Of a DNA stretch of 64,000 bases, positions 8,773-16,418 are shown piece after piece; within the stretch, counting starts at the first letter, position 1; each line of letters begins with the position of its first letter. The translations under genes and the position numbers were made by a program. Source of the DNA: Hwanghaeella sp965227365 (lineage in GTDB: Bacteria; Pseudomonadota; Alphaproteobacteria; UBA8366; Aestuariispiraceae); the NCBI RefSeq assembly GCF_965227365.1, contig NZ_OZ245754.1:4216001-4280000 (forward strand). Direction: 5' to 3'. The notes beneath the pieces were generated by a model that had not been told where the DNA came from, searched no databases, and was given only the letters and a program-made list of their open reading frames with translations.

Positions 8773-9665
8773 CAGTGTCCGCCCCCCACGATCTGTTCCA
8801 AACGCACGAAGCGCGATGCGATCCACAAGACGCCGATGGTCAGGACCAGCAGAACGACACCCAGGGCGCTGGCGGCGCCCCAATTGACGAAAAGCTCGAT
8901 ATTCGATGCGATCTTCATGGAGACCATGATGACCTTGCCGCCGCCGAGAACCGCCGGCGTCACATAGAAGCCGAGACAGAGCACGAAGACGATCAACATC
9001 CCAGCGAACAGGCCCGGTGTCGACAACGGGAAGAACACGGTCCAGAACGCCGAGACCGGATTGGCGCCGAGATTCGAAGCCGCTTTCATGTAATCGCGAT
9101 TGACCGCCTTCATCGAGGCATAAAGCGGCAGCACCAGGAAGGGCAGCATGATGTGAACCATGCCGATCAGGGTGCCCGTCATGTTGTGAACGATCTTGAT
9201 CGGTTCATCCCACAGACCGAGCTCGATGGCGAAAGTGTTCACCAGGCCCTTCTTCTGCAGCAGAACCAGCCACGCATAGGTGCGCACCAACAGCGATGTC
9301 CAGAACGGCAACAGGACCGTGATCATGCAGATATTCGCGATCCGCGCCGGCAGCTGCGACAGAAAATAGGCGAGCGGATAACCGATCAGCACGCAGACCA
9401 GCGTCGTCAGCACGCTGACTTCGAAGGTCGTGATGAAGATCCGCATGTAGGATTTCCGGCTGATCATGCGGGAATAGTTCTCCATGGAGAACTGTCCGTC
9501 GGCACCGATGAAAGAGACGTAGGCGAGCCAGCCCGCCGGGATCACCAGGATGATCAGAACCAGCAATATTGCCGGGGAGCAAAGGCCGAACAGTTGCAAA
9601 CGCTCGAGAAAGCCGTCCTTTCGGAGCCCTTCCGCGTTCAGACCCGTCGCATCGAGAGCCGCCAT
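8772..9665 (-). CDS. Polyamine-type ABC transporter permease (PotB-like)
   Basis: 297-residue permease with about six membrane segments and an EAA-like loop (KAASNLGANPVSAFWTVFFPLS) in the C-terminal half, as in PotB/PotH subunits. A long hydrophilic N-terminal lead with DGFLERLQLFGLCSPAIL precedes the first membrane segment, typical for the family. Its start lies one base after the ATPase gene stop and its stop overlaps the PotC-like start, so potA, potB and potC are tightly coupled. The substrate is assigned by operon context and family resemblance only; alpha-proteobacterial members of this family also take up other amines or amino-acid derivatives. Confidence 0.9.
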   Translation of the reverse strand: MAALDATGLNAEGLRKDGFLERLQLFGLCSPAILLVLIILVIPAGWLAYVSFIGADGQFSMENYSRMISRKSYMRIFITTFEVSVLTTLVCVLIGYPLAYFLSQLPARIANICMITVLLPFWTSLLVRTYAWLVLLQKKGLVNTFAIELGLWDEPIKIVHNMTGTLIGMVHIMLPFLVLPLYASMKAVNRDYMKAASNLGANPVSAFWTVFFPLSTPGLFAGMLIVFVLCLGFYVTPAVLGGGKVIMVSMKIASNIELFVNWGAASALGVVLLVLTIGVLWIASRFVRLEQIVGGGH

Positions 9666-9666
9666 C

Positions 9667-10752
9667 TCAGCCCTCCTCGCCGGAAATGATGACGGTATCG
9701 TCCGCGGCGACGCCCAGCGTCACGGGATCACCGGCAGCCGGCAATTGCGCGACCGTGTTGCCGCGCACCACACCGCGCAGGCTTACTTCGATCCCATCGG
9801 GAAGCTTTGCATAGAGCAGGAAGCTGTCGCCCTGATAGACCACGTCCTGCACAATGCCCTGGAAGGTGTTAATTCCTTCCGCAGAGGATTGATCCACGAT
9901 CCGGATACGTTCCGGCCGCAGAAGCAGGAACAGGGAGGGTGCCTCCGGCACCGGCTCGGACACGTTCAGCGGTGTGCCCGCATAGTGAAGAGTGCCGCCT
10001 TCCCGGGTGACGGGCAGAAAGGTGGACTCGCCGATGAAATCGGCGACGAAACGATTCGATGGTTTTTCGTAGATCCCGACGGGATCGTCCAACTGCATGA
10101 CCCTGCCGTGGTTGATGACGGCGATGCGGTCCGACATGGTCAGCGCCTCGCGCTGGTCGTGGGTCACATAGACCGTCGTCATGCCGATCTTATCGTGCAG
10201 ATGGCGCAGTTCGATCTGCATCCGGTCGCGCAATTTCTTGTCCAACGCCGACAGCGGTTCGTCCATGAGCAGGATGCGCGGTTCGAACACAATGGCGCGT
10301 GCAAGCGCGACGCGCTGCTTCTGACCGCCCGAAAGTTGATCGATCCGTCGGGCGCCATAACCTCCCAGTTGGACCGTCTCCAGCGCGCGCTCGATCCGTT
10401 CAGCCGCTTCGGCCTTTGGCACGCGGCGCAGGCGCAGCGGATAACCCACATTGCCGGCGACCGTCATATGCGGGAACAGCGCGTAATTCTGAAACACCAT
10501 GCCGACATCGCGCAGATGCGGCGGCTTTCTGATGACCTCATCCTCTCCGAATTTCAGGCTGCCCATGTCCGGGCGCGTGAAACCGGCCAGCACCATAAGC
10601 AATGTCGTCTTCCCGGAACCCGATGGACCCAACAGCGTCAGGAACTCGCCGCTGCGAACGTCCAGGCTGACATCGTTCAAGGCGAAGACATCGCCATAGG
10701 TCTTGGTGATATTCCGGATCGTGATTGGCAGGGCGTCGGAGGAAGTCGTCAT
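9667..10752 (-). CDS. Polyamine-type ABC transporter ATP-binding protein (PotA-like)
   Basis: 361-residue ATPase of the CUT1/polyamine class. Walker A GPSGSGKTT (42-50), Q-loop Gln88, signature LSGGQKQR (140-147) and Walker B RILLMDEP (159-166) are complete. A C-terminal TOBE-type regulatory extension (about 270-361, with LFLLLRPERIRIV) is present as expected. The ATG at 10752 is chosen because the protein then begins a few residues before the first strand; the upstream 22 codons look non-coding and overlap a hairpin. It energises the PotB/PotC-like permease pair. The hairpin upstream separates it from the binding-protein gene and may lower its expression relative to that gene. Confidence 0.9.
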   Translation of the reverse strand: MTTSSDALPITIRNITKTYGDVFALNDVSLDVRSGEFLTLLGPSGSGKTTLLMVLAGFTRPDMGSLKFGEDEVIRKPPHLRDVGMVFQNYALFPHMTVAGNVGYPLRLRRVPKAEAAERIERALETVQLGGYGARRIDQLSGGQKQRVALARAIVFEPRILLMDEPLSALDKKLRDRMQIELRHLHDKIGMTTVYVTHDQREALTMSDRIAVINHGRVMQLDDPVGIYEKPSNRFVADFIGESTFLPVTREGGTLHYAGTPLNVSEPVPEAPSLFLLLRPERIRIVDQSSAEGINTFQGIVQDVVYQGDSFLLYAKLPDGIEVSLRGVVRGNTVAQLPAAGDPVTLGVAADDTVIISGEEG

Positions 10753-10800
10753 ACAATATACTCGGCTGGGTCTAACGTCGTTCTGATCAAGTGCAAGGAA

Positions 10801-10834
10801 TGAAGGCGAACCAATCAAGACCGGTCCGCCTTCA
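10801..10834 (-). other. Intergenic hairpin between binding-protein and ATPase genes
   Basis: Twelve-base arms TGAAGGCGAACC and GGTCCGCCTTCA pair with one mismatch around a 10-base loop. No T-run follows on the minus strand. In binding-protein-dependent transporter operons such elements commonly protect the abundant binding-protein mRNA; that role here is inferred. Confidence 0.5.
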
Positions 10835-10852
10835 CCCTAAACGCATGCTACC

Positions 10853-11896
10853 CTATTCGGTCAGCATTTCCTGATACATTTCAGCCGCGATGGTTTCCCA
10901 TTTCGCGTACCATTCGATACTGACCGGAACCTGCAGCTTCGCATTGTCCGGATGGGACGGCAGCGTCTTCGCAACTTCCTTGTCGATGGTCGGATAGTCG
11001 TAGGCCGCCTTATTGGTCGGTCCATAGGTGATGTATTTCGGCAGGTTCGCCTGATACTCGGCCTTCGAAATCTCGGCCAGGAACTTCATGGCCGTATCCT
11101 TGTTCGGCGCACCTTTCGGAATGGCGAAGCAGTCATAGTCCAACAGCGCCTGATTGAAGCTGTAGGCAACCTTCGCGCCATCCTTCTTGGCGACGTCAAA
11201 ACGGCCGTTCCAGCCGGTGGTCATGTCGACTTCACCGTCCTTCATCAGCTGCGCGTGCTGGGCGCCGGAGCTCCAGAACACATCGATATGCGGCTTGAGT
11301 TCGCGGATCTTGTTGATCGCGCGTTCGATGCCTTCTTCCGAATCCAGGACCTTGTAAACATCTTCCGGAGCAACCCCATCGGCCATCAAGGCCGGTTCCA
11401 AGGCGCCGGCGACTTTGCCGCGATAGGCGCGCTTGCCCGGGAACTTTTCGACATCCCAGAAATCGGCCCAGCTCTGCGGTCCCTTGTCGCCATAGGTCGC
11501 CGTGTTCCAGGCATAGACGGTCGAGAAGACATCACCGCCGACGCAATACTTCATCTTCAGCGTCGGATAGAAGGTGGAGACGTCGATGATGCTGTAGTCG
11601 AGTTCCTCGAGCAGACCTTCGGCACCCGCGCGAGAGGCCGAGCCGGACCCGCTGGCGACGATATCCAACGTCACGGCGCCGGTCTGAACCTGCAGGCGGA
11701 CATCGGACATGCCGCCATAGGTTTCTTCCTTCACCTCGATCCCCGTCTTCGCCGCGGCGGGCTGGAACAGCGCCTTGCTCTGCGCTTCCTGATAGGACCC
11801 GCCCCAGGACGCGATCGTGACCGATTCAGCCTTCGCGCCGGTAACACCGAATGCCACGACGGCGGCAACGGCGGTTGCTAATAGTTTCTGTCTCAT
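10853..11896 (-). CDS. Periplasmic polyamine-type solute-binding protein (PotD-like)
   Basis: 347 residues with a cleavable signal peptide (1-23, ending AKA). The ATG at 11896 has a perfect AAGGAG ribosome site, so the 33-codon upstream extension is excluded. The mature protein opens with SVTIASWGGSYQEAQSKAL, the start typical of the spermidine/putrescine family of binding proteins, and carries GKRAYRGKVAGALEPALMADG and TTGWNGRFDVAKKDGAKVAY in the second lobe. It lies first in the transporter part of the operon, 119 bases after the FAD oxidoreductase gene. The ligand-binding residues were not resolved, so putrescine, spermidine or another amine remain possible. Confidence 0.9.
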   Translation of the reverse strand: MRQKLLATAVAAVVAFGVTGAKAESVTIASWGGSYQEAQSKALFQPAAAKTGIEVKEETYGGMSDVRLQVQTGAVTLDIVASGSGSASRAGAEGLLEELDYSIIDVSTFYPTLKMKYCVGGDVFSTVYAWNTATYGDKGPQSWADFWDVEKFPGKRAYRGKVAGALEPALMADGVAPEDVYKVLDSEEGIERAINKIRELKPHIDVFWSSGAQHAQLMKDGEVDMTTGWNGRFDVAKKDGAKVAYSFNQALLDYDCFAIPKGAPNKDTAMKFLAEISKAEYQANLPKYITYGPTNKAAYDYPTIDKEVAKTLPSHPDNAKLQVPVSIEWYAKWETIAAEMYQEMLTE

Positions 11897-12015
11897 TCCT
11901 GTTCTCCTTGTTGTATAGGCCTTGAAGCCTAGTTCCCTTTCGTTACGCCCCTGCGTCGCATCAAACGCCCGCCGCAGCGGCTTTCTCCCCGGCACTCGGT
12001 AACATCACGCCAAAC

Positions 12016-13419
12016 TCACCCCCGAGTCCCCAATGCCTTCCGGCATTCCTGCTGGTCCCGCCAGCGATACCAGGAGACAACCCACGGCAGGAACCATGGA
12101 TTGCCGGTATAAAACGGGCGTGTCGGGAACAGCATGCCGTCAAAGCCCGTCTTCCCTTCCGCCAATCCCAGAATTTTCTGCCCCGTGCGCATGCCAAGAT
12201 AGCTCGCCATGGACACCCCGGACCCGCAGTAACTCATCGCGTAGTGGATGCGTCCCCGCGACCCGATATGGGCAAGCTCGTCGAAACTATAGGCGACGGT
12301 GCCCAGCCAGGACCGTGAAATCCGAACATCCTGCAATTGCGGGAATATCCGAACCATATCCTTGTGCAGCAGCGGACCGCTAATCCGCGGGTCGACCTCG
12401 TCCGCCGAGACCCGCCCGCCGAAGACGATCCGCTTCCGGTCGGGCGACGCCCGGTAATAATAAACGACGCGGCAGGTATCACTGGCGATGCGATCGGTCG
12501 GGAACAACTCGTCCACAAGCTCGCGCGGCAGTTCCTCGGTCGCGATGATGTAGCTTCCGATAGGGATGATCCTGCGCTTCAGCCAGGGCGTCAGGTTCGT
12601 CGTATAACCGTTCGTCGCCACCACGACGTCGCGGGCTCGAATCTCACCCTTGGCGGTGATCACGCGAACGCCGTCCGCCTCCTCGACCAGACCCGTCGCC
12701 GCACAATGGGGAACGAGTATGGCGCCGGCCTCGGCAACCTTGCCCAACATGCCGCGATGATACTTGGCCGGATGGACGGAGGCGTGACGGGTATAGACGA
12801 CACCGCCGAAATAGGAATCGGTTCCCAGTTCCCGCCGCTGTTCCGAACGCGGCACGATGATGGAGTCGATGCCTTCATCCTTCTTCACCTGCTCGGCCGA
12901 GCGGGCGAGGGCCTCGTAATGCCCGGGCGTATGGGCGGCGTGGAACCGCCCTGCCCGTTTGAAATCGCAATCGATTTCTTCCGTCCGGATGAAGTCCTCA
13001 ATCCAGTTGAGCGCGTTAACCCCTTCCTGGCGAACGGCGCGTGCCTTTTCGGCGCCAACCATCTTCGTCAAAGCCTGAAGGGTCGGCTTGATGCTGGTGC
13101 TGATCTGTCCGCCGTTCCGGGTACTGCAGCCATGCCCCATGTCGGCGCTGTCGATGACCACCGTCTTGCGCCCGCCGCGCGCGGTTTGAAGGGCAGCGCT
13201 CAGCCCGGTATAGCCGGACCCGATTACCAGCACGTCGGTGCTTTCCGGCAGGTCGCCAGCCACGGCGGTGAACGGCCCGAGGTCGTCCAGCCAACTCGGC
13301 GCTTCCCTGTAGTCGTCGGAAAACACTCCGCGCCCCGCCAACGGACTTACCGGATCCACTGGCGACGCATCGCCAGTTCGCTGCCCGGCCACCGGGCCGG
13401 ATACCCCCACAACATTCAC
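12016..13419 (-). CDS. FAD-dependent amine oxidoreductase, DAO family (gamma-glutamylputrescine oxidase-like)
   Basis: 467 residues with an N-terminal Rossmann FAD motif (VLVIGSGYTGLSAALQTA, about 64-81) and a CSTRNGGQIS segment typical of the PuuB/OrdL branch of D-amino-acid-oxidase-like flavoproteins. The C-terminal part contains the second FAD contact, MSYCGSGVSMASYLG. PuuB oxidises gamma-glutamylputrescine in putrescine breakdown; the same order of oxidase then polyamine importer here supports uptake linked to catabolism, although sarcosine- or other amine-oxidising members exist. The start is a GTG at 13419, opposite a divergent LysR gene that is the likely regulator. No other puu genes are in the window. 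Confidence 0.8.
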   Translation of the reverse strand: MNVVGVSGPVAGQRTGDASPVDPVSPLAGRGVFSDDYREAPSWLDDLGPFTAVAGDLPESTDVLVIGSGYTGLSAALQTARGGRKTVVIDSADMGHGCSTRNGGQISTSIKPTLQALTKMVGAEKARAVRQEGVNALNWIEDFIRTEEIDCDFKRAGRFHAAHTPGHYEALARSAEQVKKDEGIDSIIVPRSEQRRELGTDSYFGGVVYTRHASVHPAKYHRGMLGKVAEAGAILVPHCAATGLVEEADGVRVITAKGEIRARDVVVATNGYTTNLTPWLKRRIIPIGSYIIATEELPRELVDELFPTDRIASDTCRVVYYYRASPDRKRIVFGGRVSADEVDPRISGPLLHKDMVRIFPQLQDVRISRSWLGTVAYSFDELAHIGSRGRIHYAMSYCGSGVSMASYLGMRTGQKILGLAEGKTGFDGMLFPTRPFYTGNPWFLPWVVSWYRWRDQQECRKALGTRG

Positions 13420-13556
13420 GATGCTCTCGCCGCCTTGTTGATTTTTCTTGAATACTGGAGTGGAAGCGTTAGGTGGGTGACGAATAAAGTCAATTTAAAT
13501 AGAGTTATATGAAATTTCGATTTCCTTATAACGAAGCTGACACCAATGAGGCTGGC

Positions 13557-14501
13557 ATGCGCGTCAAGAGAAGGCATATGGAGGTTTTTCACGCTTTGAT
13601 GGAGGCAGGATCCGTCTCCCGGGCAGCGGAAAGACTGAACCTGACGCAACCGGCAGTCAGCCTGGCTCTGTCGGCTTTCGAGAAGGAACTCGGCTTCCCC
13701 TTGTTCCATCGCTCGAAAGGGTTTTTCGCGCCCACCGGCGAAGCTCATGCCTTACACGCGGAAACCGAGGTGGGGTTACTGTCTCTTGCGCGGATCGAAA
13801 GGCGCGCGGCCGAGATCGCCGCCGGCCGGGTGGGCAGTATCACCATCGCCAGCAACGGGGCCGTGGCGATCAACCTGCTGCCCTGGCTGATCGCGGATTT
13901 TCAGAAACACTATCCTGAGATTTATGTGGACCTGAAGATCCGCAGTTCCCGTCAAATCGCCATGTTCGCAAGCGGTCGCCAGGTGGATATCGGCCTGATT
14001 GATGCCCCCGTCCCGGTCGGCGGCCTGGACAGCATCATATTCAAACTGCCCTGTGTTTGCGTCTTCCAGGAAGGGGACCCGCTGGGCAAGGAAGACGTCA
14101 TTCGTCCCGACATGCTGGACGGCCGGTCTATCATCGCCATCACGGGCGACCACAACGTGGACAAGGAAGTCGATGCCCTGGCGGCCGAAGCCGGTGCGCG
14201 AATAGAACGCCGGGTATCCTGTTCCTATTTCGCCATAGCCAGAAATCTGGTGCGCGCCGGTGCCGGCATCGCCCTGATCGACGCTTTGAACGGCACCCGA
14301 AAACTGGAGGACGGAACGGATTGGCGGCCCTTCGAACCGCGCATCCATTTCGAACTGGCTTTGATCGCGCCCGCCGACCAACCGATGGAAACCGCCGCAA
14401 GCACCTTCCATTCCGTGCTGGTCGATTACCTGTCCGCCTTTACCGAACTTTCAGAACCGGGCGACCCGGGCAGTTTGTTCCGGTCCGCAGGCCCCGGTTA
14501 G
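13557..14501 (+). CDS. LysR-family transcriptional regulator, divergent from the amine oxidase/polyamine operon
   Basis: About 314 residues from the ATG at 13557, which has GAGG five bases upstream; an ATG at 13509 in the same frame would add 16 residues and has no clear ribosome site. The winged-HTH occupies the first 65 residues (MEVFHALMEAGSVSRAAERL, LTQPAVSLALSAFEKELG), followed by a substrate-binding domain of two alpha/beta lobes (RVGSITIASNGAVAINLLPW onward). Divergent orientation next to the oxidase gene suggests that it controls that operon and itself from the 13420-13556 region. The inducer is unknown, probably an amine or its breakdown product. Confidence 0.9.
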   Translation: MRVKRRHMEVFHALMEAGSVSRAAERLNLTQPAVSLALSAFEKELGFPLFHRSKGFFAPTGEAHALHAETEVGLLSLARIERRAAEIAAGRVGSITIASNGAVAINLLPWLIADFQKHYPEIYVDLKIRSSRQIAMFASGRQVDIGLIDAPVPVGGLDSIIFKLPCVCVFQEGDPLGKEDVIRPDMLDGRSIIAITGDHNVDKEVDALAAEAGARIERRVSCSYFAIARNLVRAGAGIALIDALNGTRKLEDGTDWRPFEPRIHFELALIAPADQPMETAASTFHSVLVDYLSAFTELSEPGDPGSLFRSAGPG

Positions 14502-14530
14502 CAAGCCCCGGTTAGCAGGCCCCCGGCGGC

Positions 14531-14606
14531 CTATTCATGCCGCAAGGCTTCGATCGGGTTCAAATGCGCGGCCCGCCGCGCCGGAAAATAGCCGAAAGCG
14601 GCAGGA
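14531..14606 (-). pseudogene. C-terminal remnant of a MacB/FtsX-type ABC permease
   Basis: Reading the minus strand up to the TAG at 14531-14533 gives AAFGYFPARRAAHLNPIEALR followed by HE and stop, written here as FGYFPARRAA and LNPIEALRHE. This matches the classic C-terminus of MacB/LolC/FtsX-like permeases (GxxPARRAAxLxPIEALRxE). Codons upstream of about 14606 no longer resemble the family and no start or membrane segments are present, so only the last 25 or so codons survive. It indicates deletion or recombination beside the tRNA gene. Confidence 0.75.
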
Positions 14607-14674
14607 CGAACCGAGATAAATCGATCTGGAACAGAGAACCCTGCAAACAATCGGCACGCCGCTTGGCTCGAGTG

Positions 14675-14714
14675 TGTTACCCATGTCTAAGGTACGTTCT
14701 GTTACCCATGTGTC
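14675..14714. repeat. Pair of direct repeats TGTTACCCATGTct, 25-bp period
   Basis: TGTTACCCATGT occurs at 14675-14686 and again at 14700-14711, followed by tct and gtc. Tandem copies like this are found at ends of some integrase-type insertion sequences, so this may be an orphan element end; that origin is inferred. The rest of 14607-14736 shows no coding or RNA feature. Confidence 0.45.
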
Positions 14715-14736
14715 CGGGTCGGACAAATCGGGAGGA

Positions 14737-14813
14737 TGGTGGGCCCGGCAGGACTCGAACCCGCGACCAAACCGTTATGAGCGGTCCGCTCTAACCAACT
14801 GAGCTACAGGCCC
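14737..14813 (-). tRNA. tRNA with CAU anticodon, probably tRNA-Ile2 (lysidine type)
   Basis: A full 77-base cloverleaf reads on the minus strand. The acceptor GGGCCTG pairs with CGGGCCC (one G-U). The D-arm is GCTC/GAGC around AGTTGGTTA, the anticodon stem GACCG/CGGTT with loop CTCATAA, the T-arm GCGGG/CCTGC around TTCGAGT, and the 3' CCA is encoded. The anticodon CAT is at 14777-14779. The acceptor and D-arm (GGGCCTGTAGCTCAG) are those of isoleucine tRNAs in this clade, so an AUA-reading tRNA-Ile modified by TilS is more likely than elongator Met. Initiator Met is excluded by the paired first base. Confidence 0.85.
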
Positions 14814-14913
14814 CCATCAAAGGACGGTCCGGGGCGTGCCCGGATCCGTTTCGCGTATAGCAAAGCCGCACCGGCTATGCCAGTCAAAGCTTCGCGGAAC
14901 CCGATACAATATA

Positions 14914-16404
14914 TTACCGGGTTTCCTCGATCCGCCGTATGAAGTCGCGGACGATGATTCGCCAGAGCTCCTCCTTCAGCAGTTTGTCCTCGACCCCGCC
15001 ATCCAGATTGGGGTTGTCGTTTACCTCGATCACCACGGCCCGATCGTCGATCAGCTTGCAATCGACGCCGTAGAGCCCCTTGCCGATCGGTTTCGCGGCG
15101 GCCAGCGCCACATCGAGGATCGCCGGCGGTACCTCCTCGATCGGAACGGTCGAAAATCCGCCTTCGTCCGGACCGCCCTTGGCGGCGTGATTGACGATCT
15201 GCCAATGACCGCGCGCCATGAAGTATTTGGAGGCGAAAATCGGCGTGCCGTTCAGGATGCCGATACGCCAGTCATAGTCGGTCCGCATATATTCCTGGGC
15301 CAGAATCAGGTCGGAGTTTTCCAACATCTCCTTGGCCAGGGCTATCATCTGGGTCTGATCGTCAGCCCGCTTCACCCCTTTGGAAAAGGCACTGTCCGGT
15401 ACTTTCAAGACAACCGGATAGTCGCTTTCCTTGGCAATCCGCTCCAGGTTTTCCTTGTCGATCACCGCAGTCTTGGGCGCCGGGATATTGTGGGTGCGGA
15501 ACAGCTCAGCGAGATAGACCTTGTTGGTGCAACGCAGGATCGAGACCGCGTCGTCGATACAGGGGATACCTTCCTGCTCGGCCCGTTTGGCGAAACGGTA
15601 GGTATGGTGATCCAATGCCGTTGTCTCGCGGATGAAAAGGGCATCGTATTCGGCGAGCCGCGCCAAGTCCCGCTGGCCGATCGTCTCCACTTTCACGCCG
15701 AGTGACGCGCCTGCACGGATCAGACGCTCGATGCCAAGCTTGTTTGTCGGCGGCATCGCCTCCTTCGGGTCGATCAGAACGGCAATCGTGTATCGGGGCG
15801 GGCGGGCTTGGCCGGCCAGCGGTCGGCTGCGTTTGGTATAGGCATCAAGCCCGGTTTCGAACAATTCCCGGTCCGTGCCGCGCAAGGTGCGCCAGTTGGG
15901 GACCGTGACGTCGCGAATGCGGAAGATGGGCTTGCCGCGCTCGGTCTCCGCCTTTTCGAACTGAATCTTCAAGATCGGGCAGCGGAAGGCATCGAAGGCC
16001 GCGCGCGCCAGATTCTTGAAGCGGGGGTCGGCCGCCTGACCAAAACAGACGGTCACCGGGCCCTGCTGTTCCAATTCGGCATCCTGGTCGCTTTTGCGCC
16101 GGGCCATGGCTTTTGTCAGCAGTCGCTCCAGGTCACCCAGCGCCCGACGGTAGATCCGTTTCCACCCCACCCAGAGCATCGCCTCGGCGGATGGCATGAT
16201 CTTGTCGCCCCGTGCTTCCGCGGTTAGGGCGCAGTAGTATCCCTTGCTGAGATAGCTGTAATCCGTGCACAGGTTCACCAACCGCGTCCGCTTGGAGAAA
16301 GGCTTGTCGCGGCCAAGGTATTCGCGGGCGGAAATGGTTTCCCGCCCGGGACCGGCAAACGGGAAGTCCTTCGGGTCGTCGAGAATGAAGACGGTTCGAC
16401 TCAC
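14914..16404 (-). CDS. RimK-like ATP-grasp ligase with N-terminal RLAN domain
   Basis: 496 residues. The N-terminal 200 match the RLAN (RimK-like ATP-grasp N-terminal) type, opening TVFILDDPKDFPF, with NLCTDYSYLSKGYYCALTAEA near 44-64. The C-terminal ATP-grasp domain (about 205-490) carries the ATP-binding Lys334 (VVLKVPDSAFSKG), the adenine-strand QEYM (370-373), and the metal-binding Asp448, Glu460 and Asn462 (VIEVNDNPNLDGG). ATP-grasp enzymes of this branch form amide bonds, in RimK by adding glutamate to a protein tail; the substrate here is unknown. It lies 14 bases after a GNAT-peptidase C39 fusion gene, so the two are very likely co-transcribed. Enzyme class is well supported; biological role is not established. 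Confidence 0.88.
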   Translation of the reverse strand: MSRTVFILDDPKDFPFAGPGRETISAREYLGRDKPFSKRTRLVNLCTDYSYLSKGYYCALTAEARGDKIMPSAEAMLWVGWKRIYRRALGDLERLLTKAMARRKSDQDAELEQQGPVTVCFGQAADPRFKNLARAAFDAFRCPILKIQFEKAETERGKPIFRIRDVTVPNWRTLRGTDRELFETGLDAYTKRSRPLAGQARPPRYTIAVLIDPKEAMPPTNKLGIERLIRAGASLGVKVETIGQRDLARLAEYDALFIRETTALDHHTYRFAKRAEQEGIPCIDDAVSILRCTNKVYLAELFRTHNIPAPKTAVIDKENLERIAKESDYPVVLKVPDSAFSKGVKRADDQTQMIALAKEMLENSDLILAQEYMRTDYDWRIGILNGTPIFASKYFMARGHWQIVNHAAKGGPDEGGFSTVPIEEVPPAILDVALAAAKPIGKGLYGVDCKLIDDRAVVIEVNDNPNLDGGVEDKLLKEELWRIIVRDFIRRIEETR

Positions 16405-16418
16405 AGCCTTTCCTCCGA

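Noticed and set aside
14737..14813. Elongator tRNA-Met as an alternative reading of the CAU tRNA
   Set aside because: The acceptor and D-arm match isoleucine tRNAs of this clade; not fully excluded without a search.
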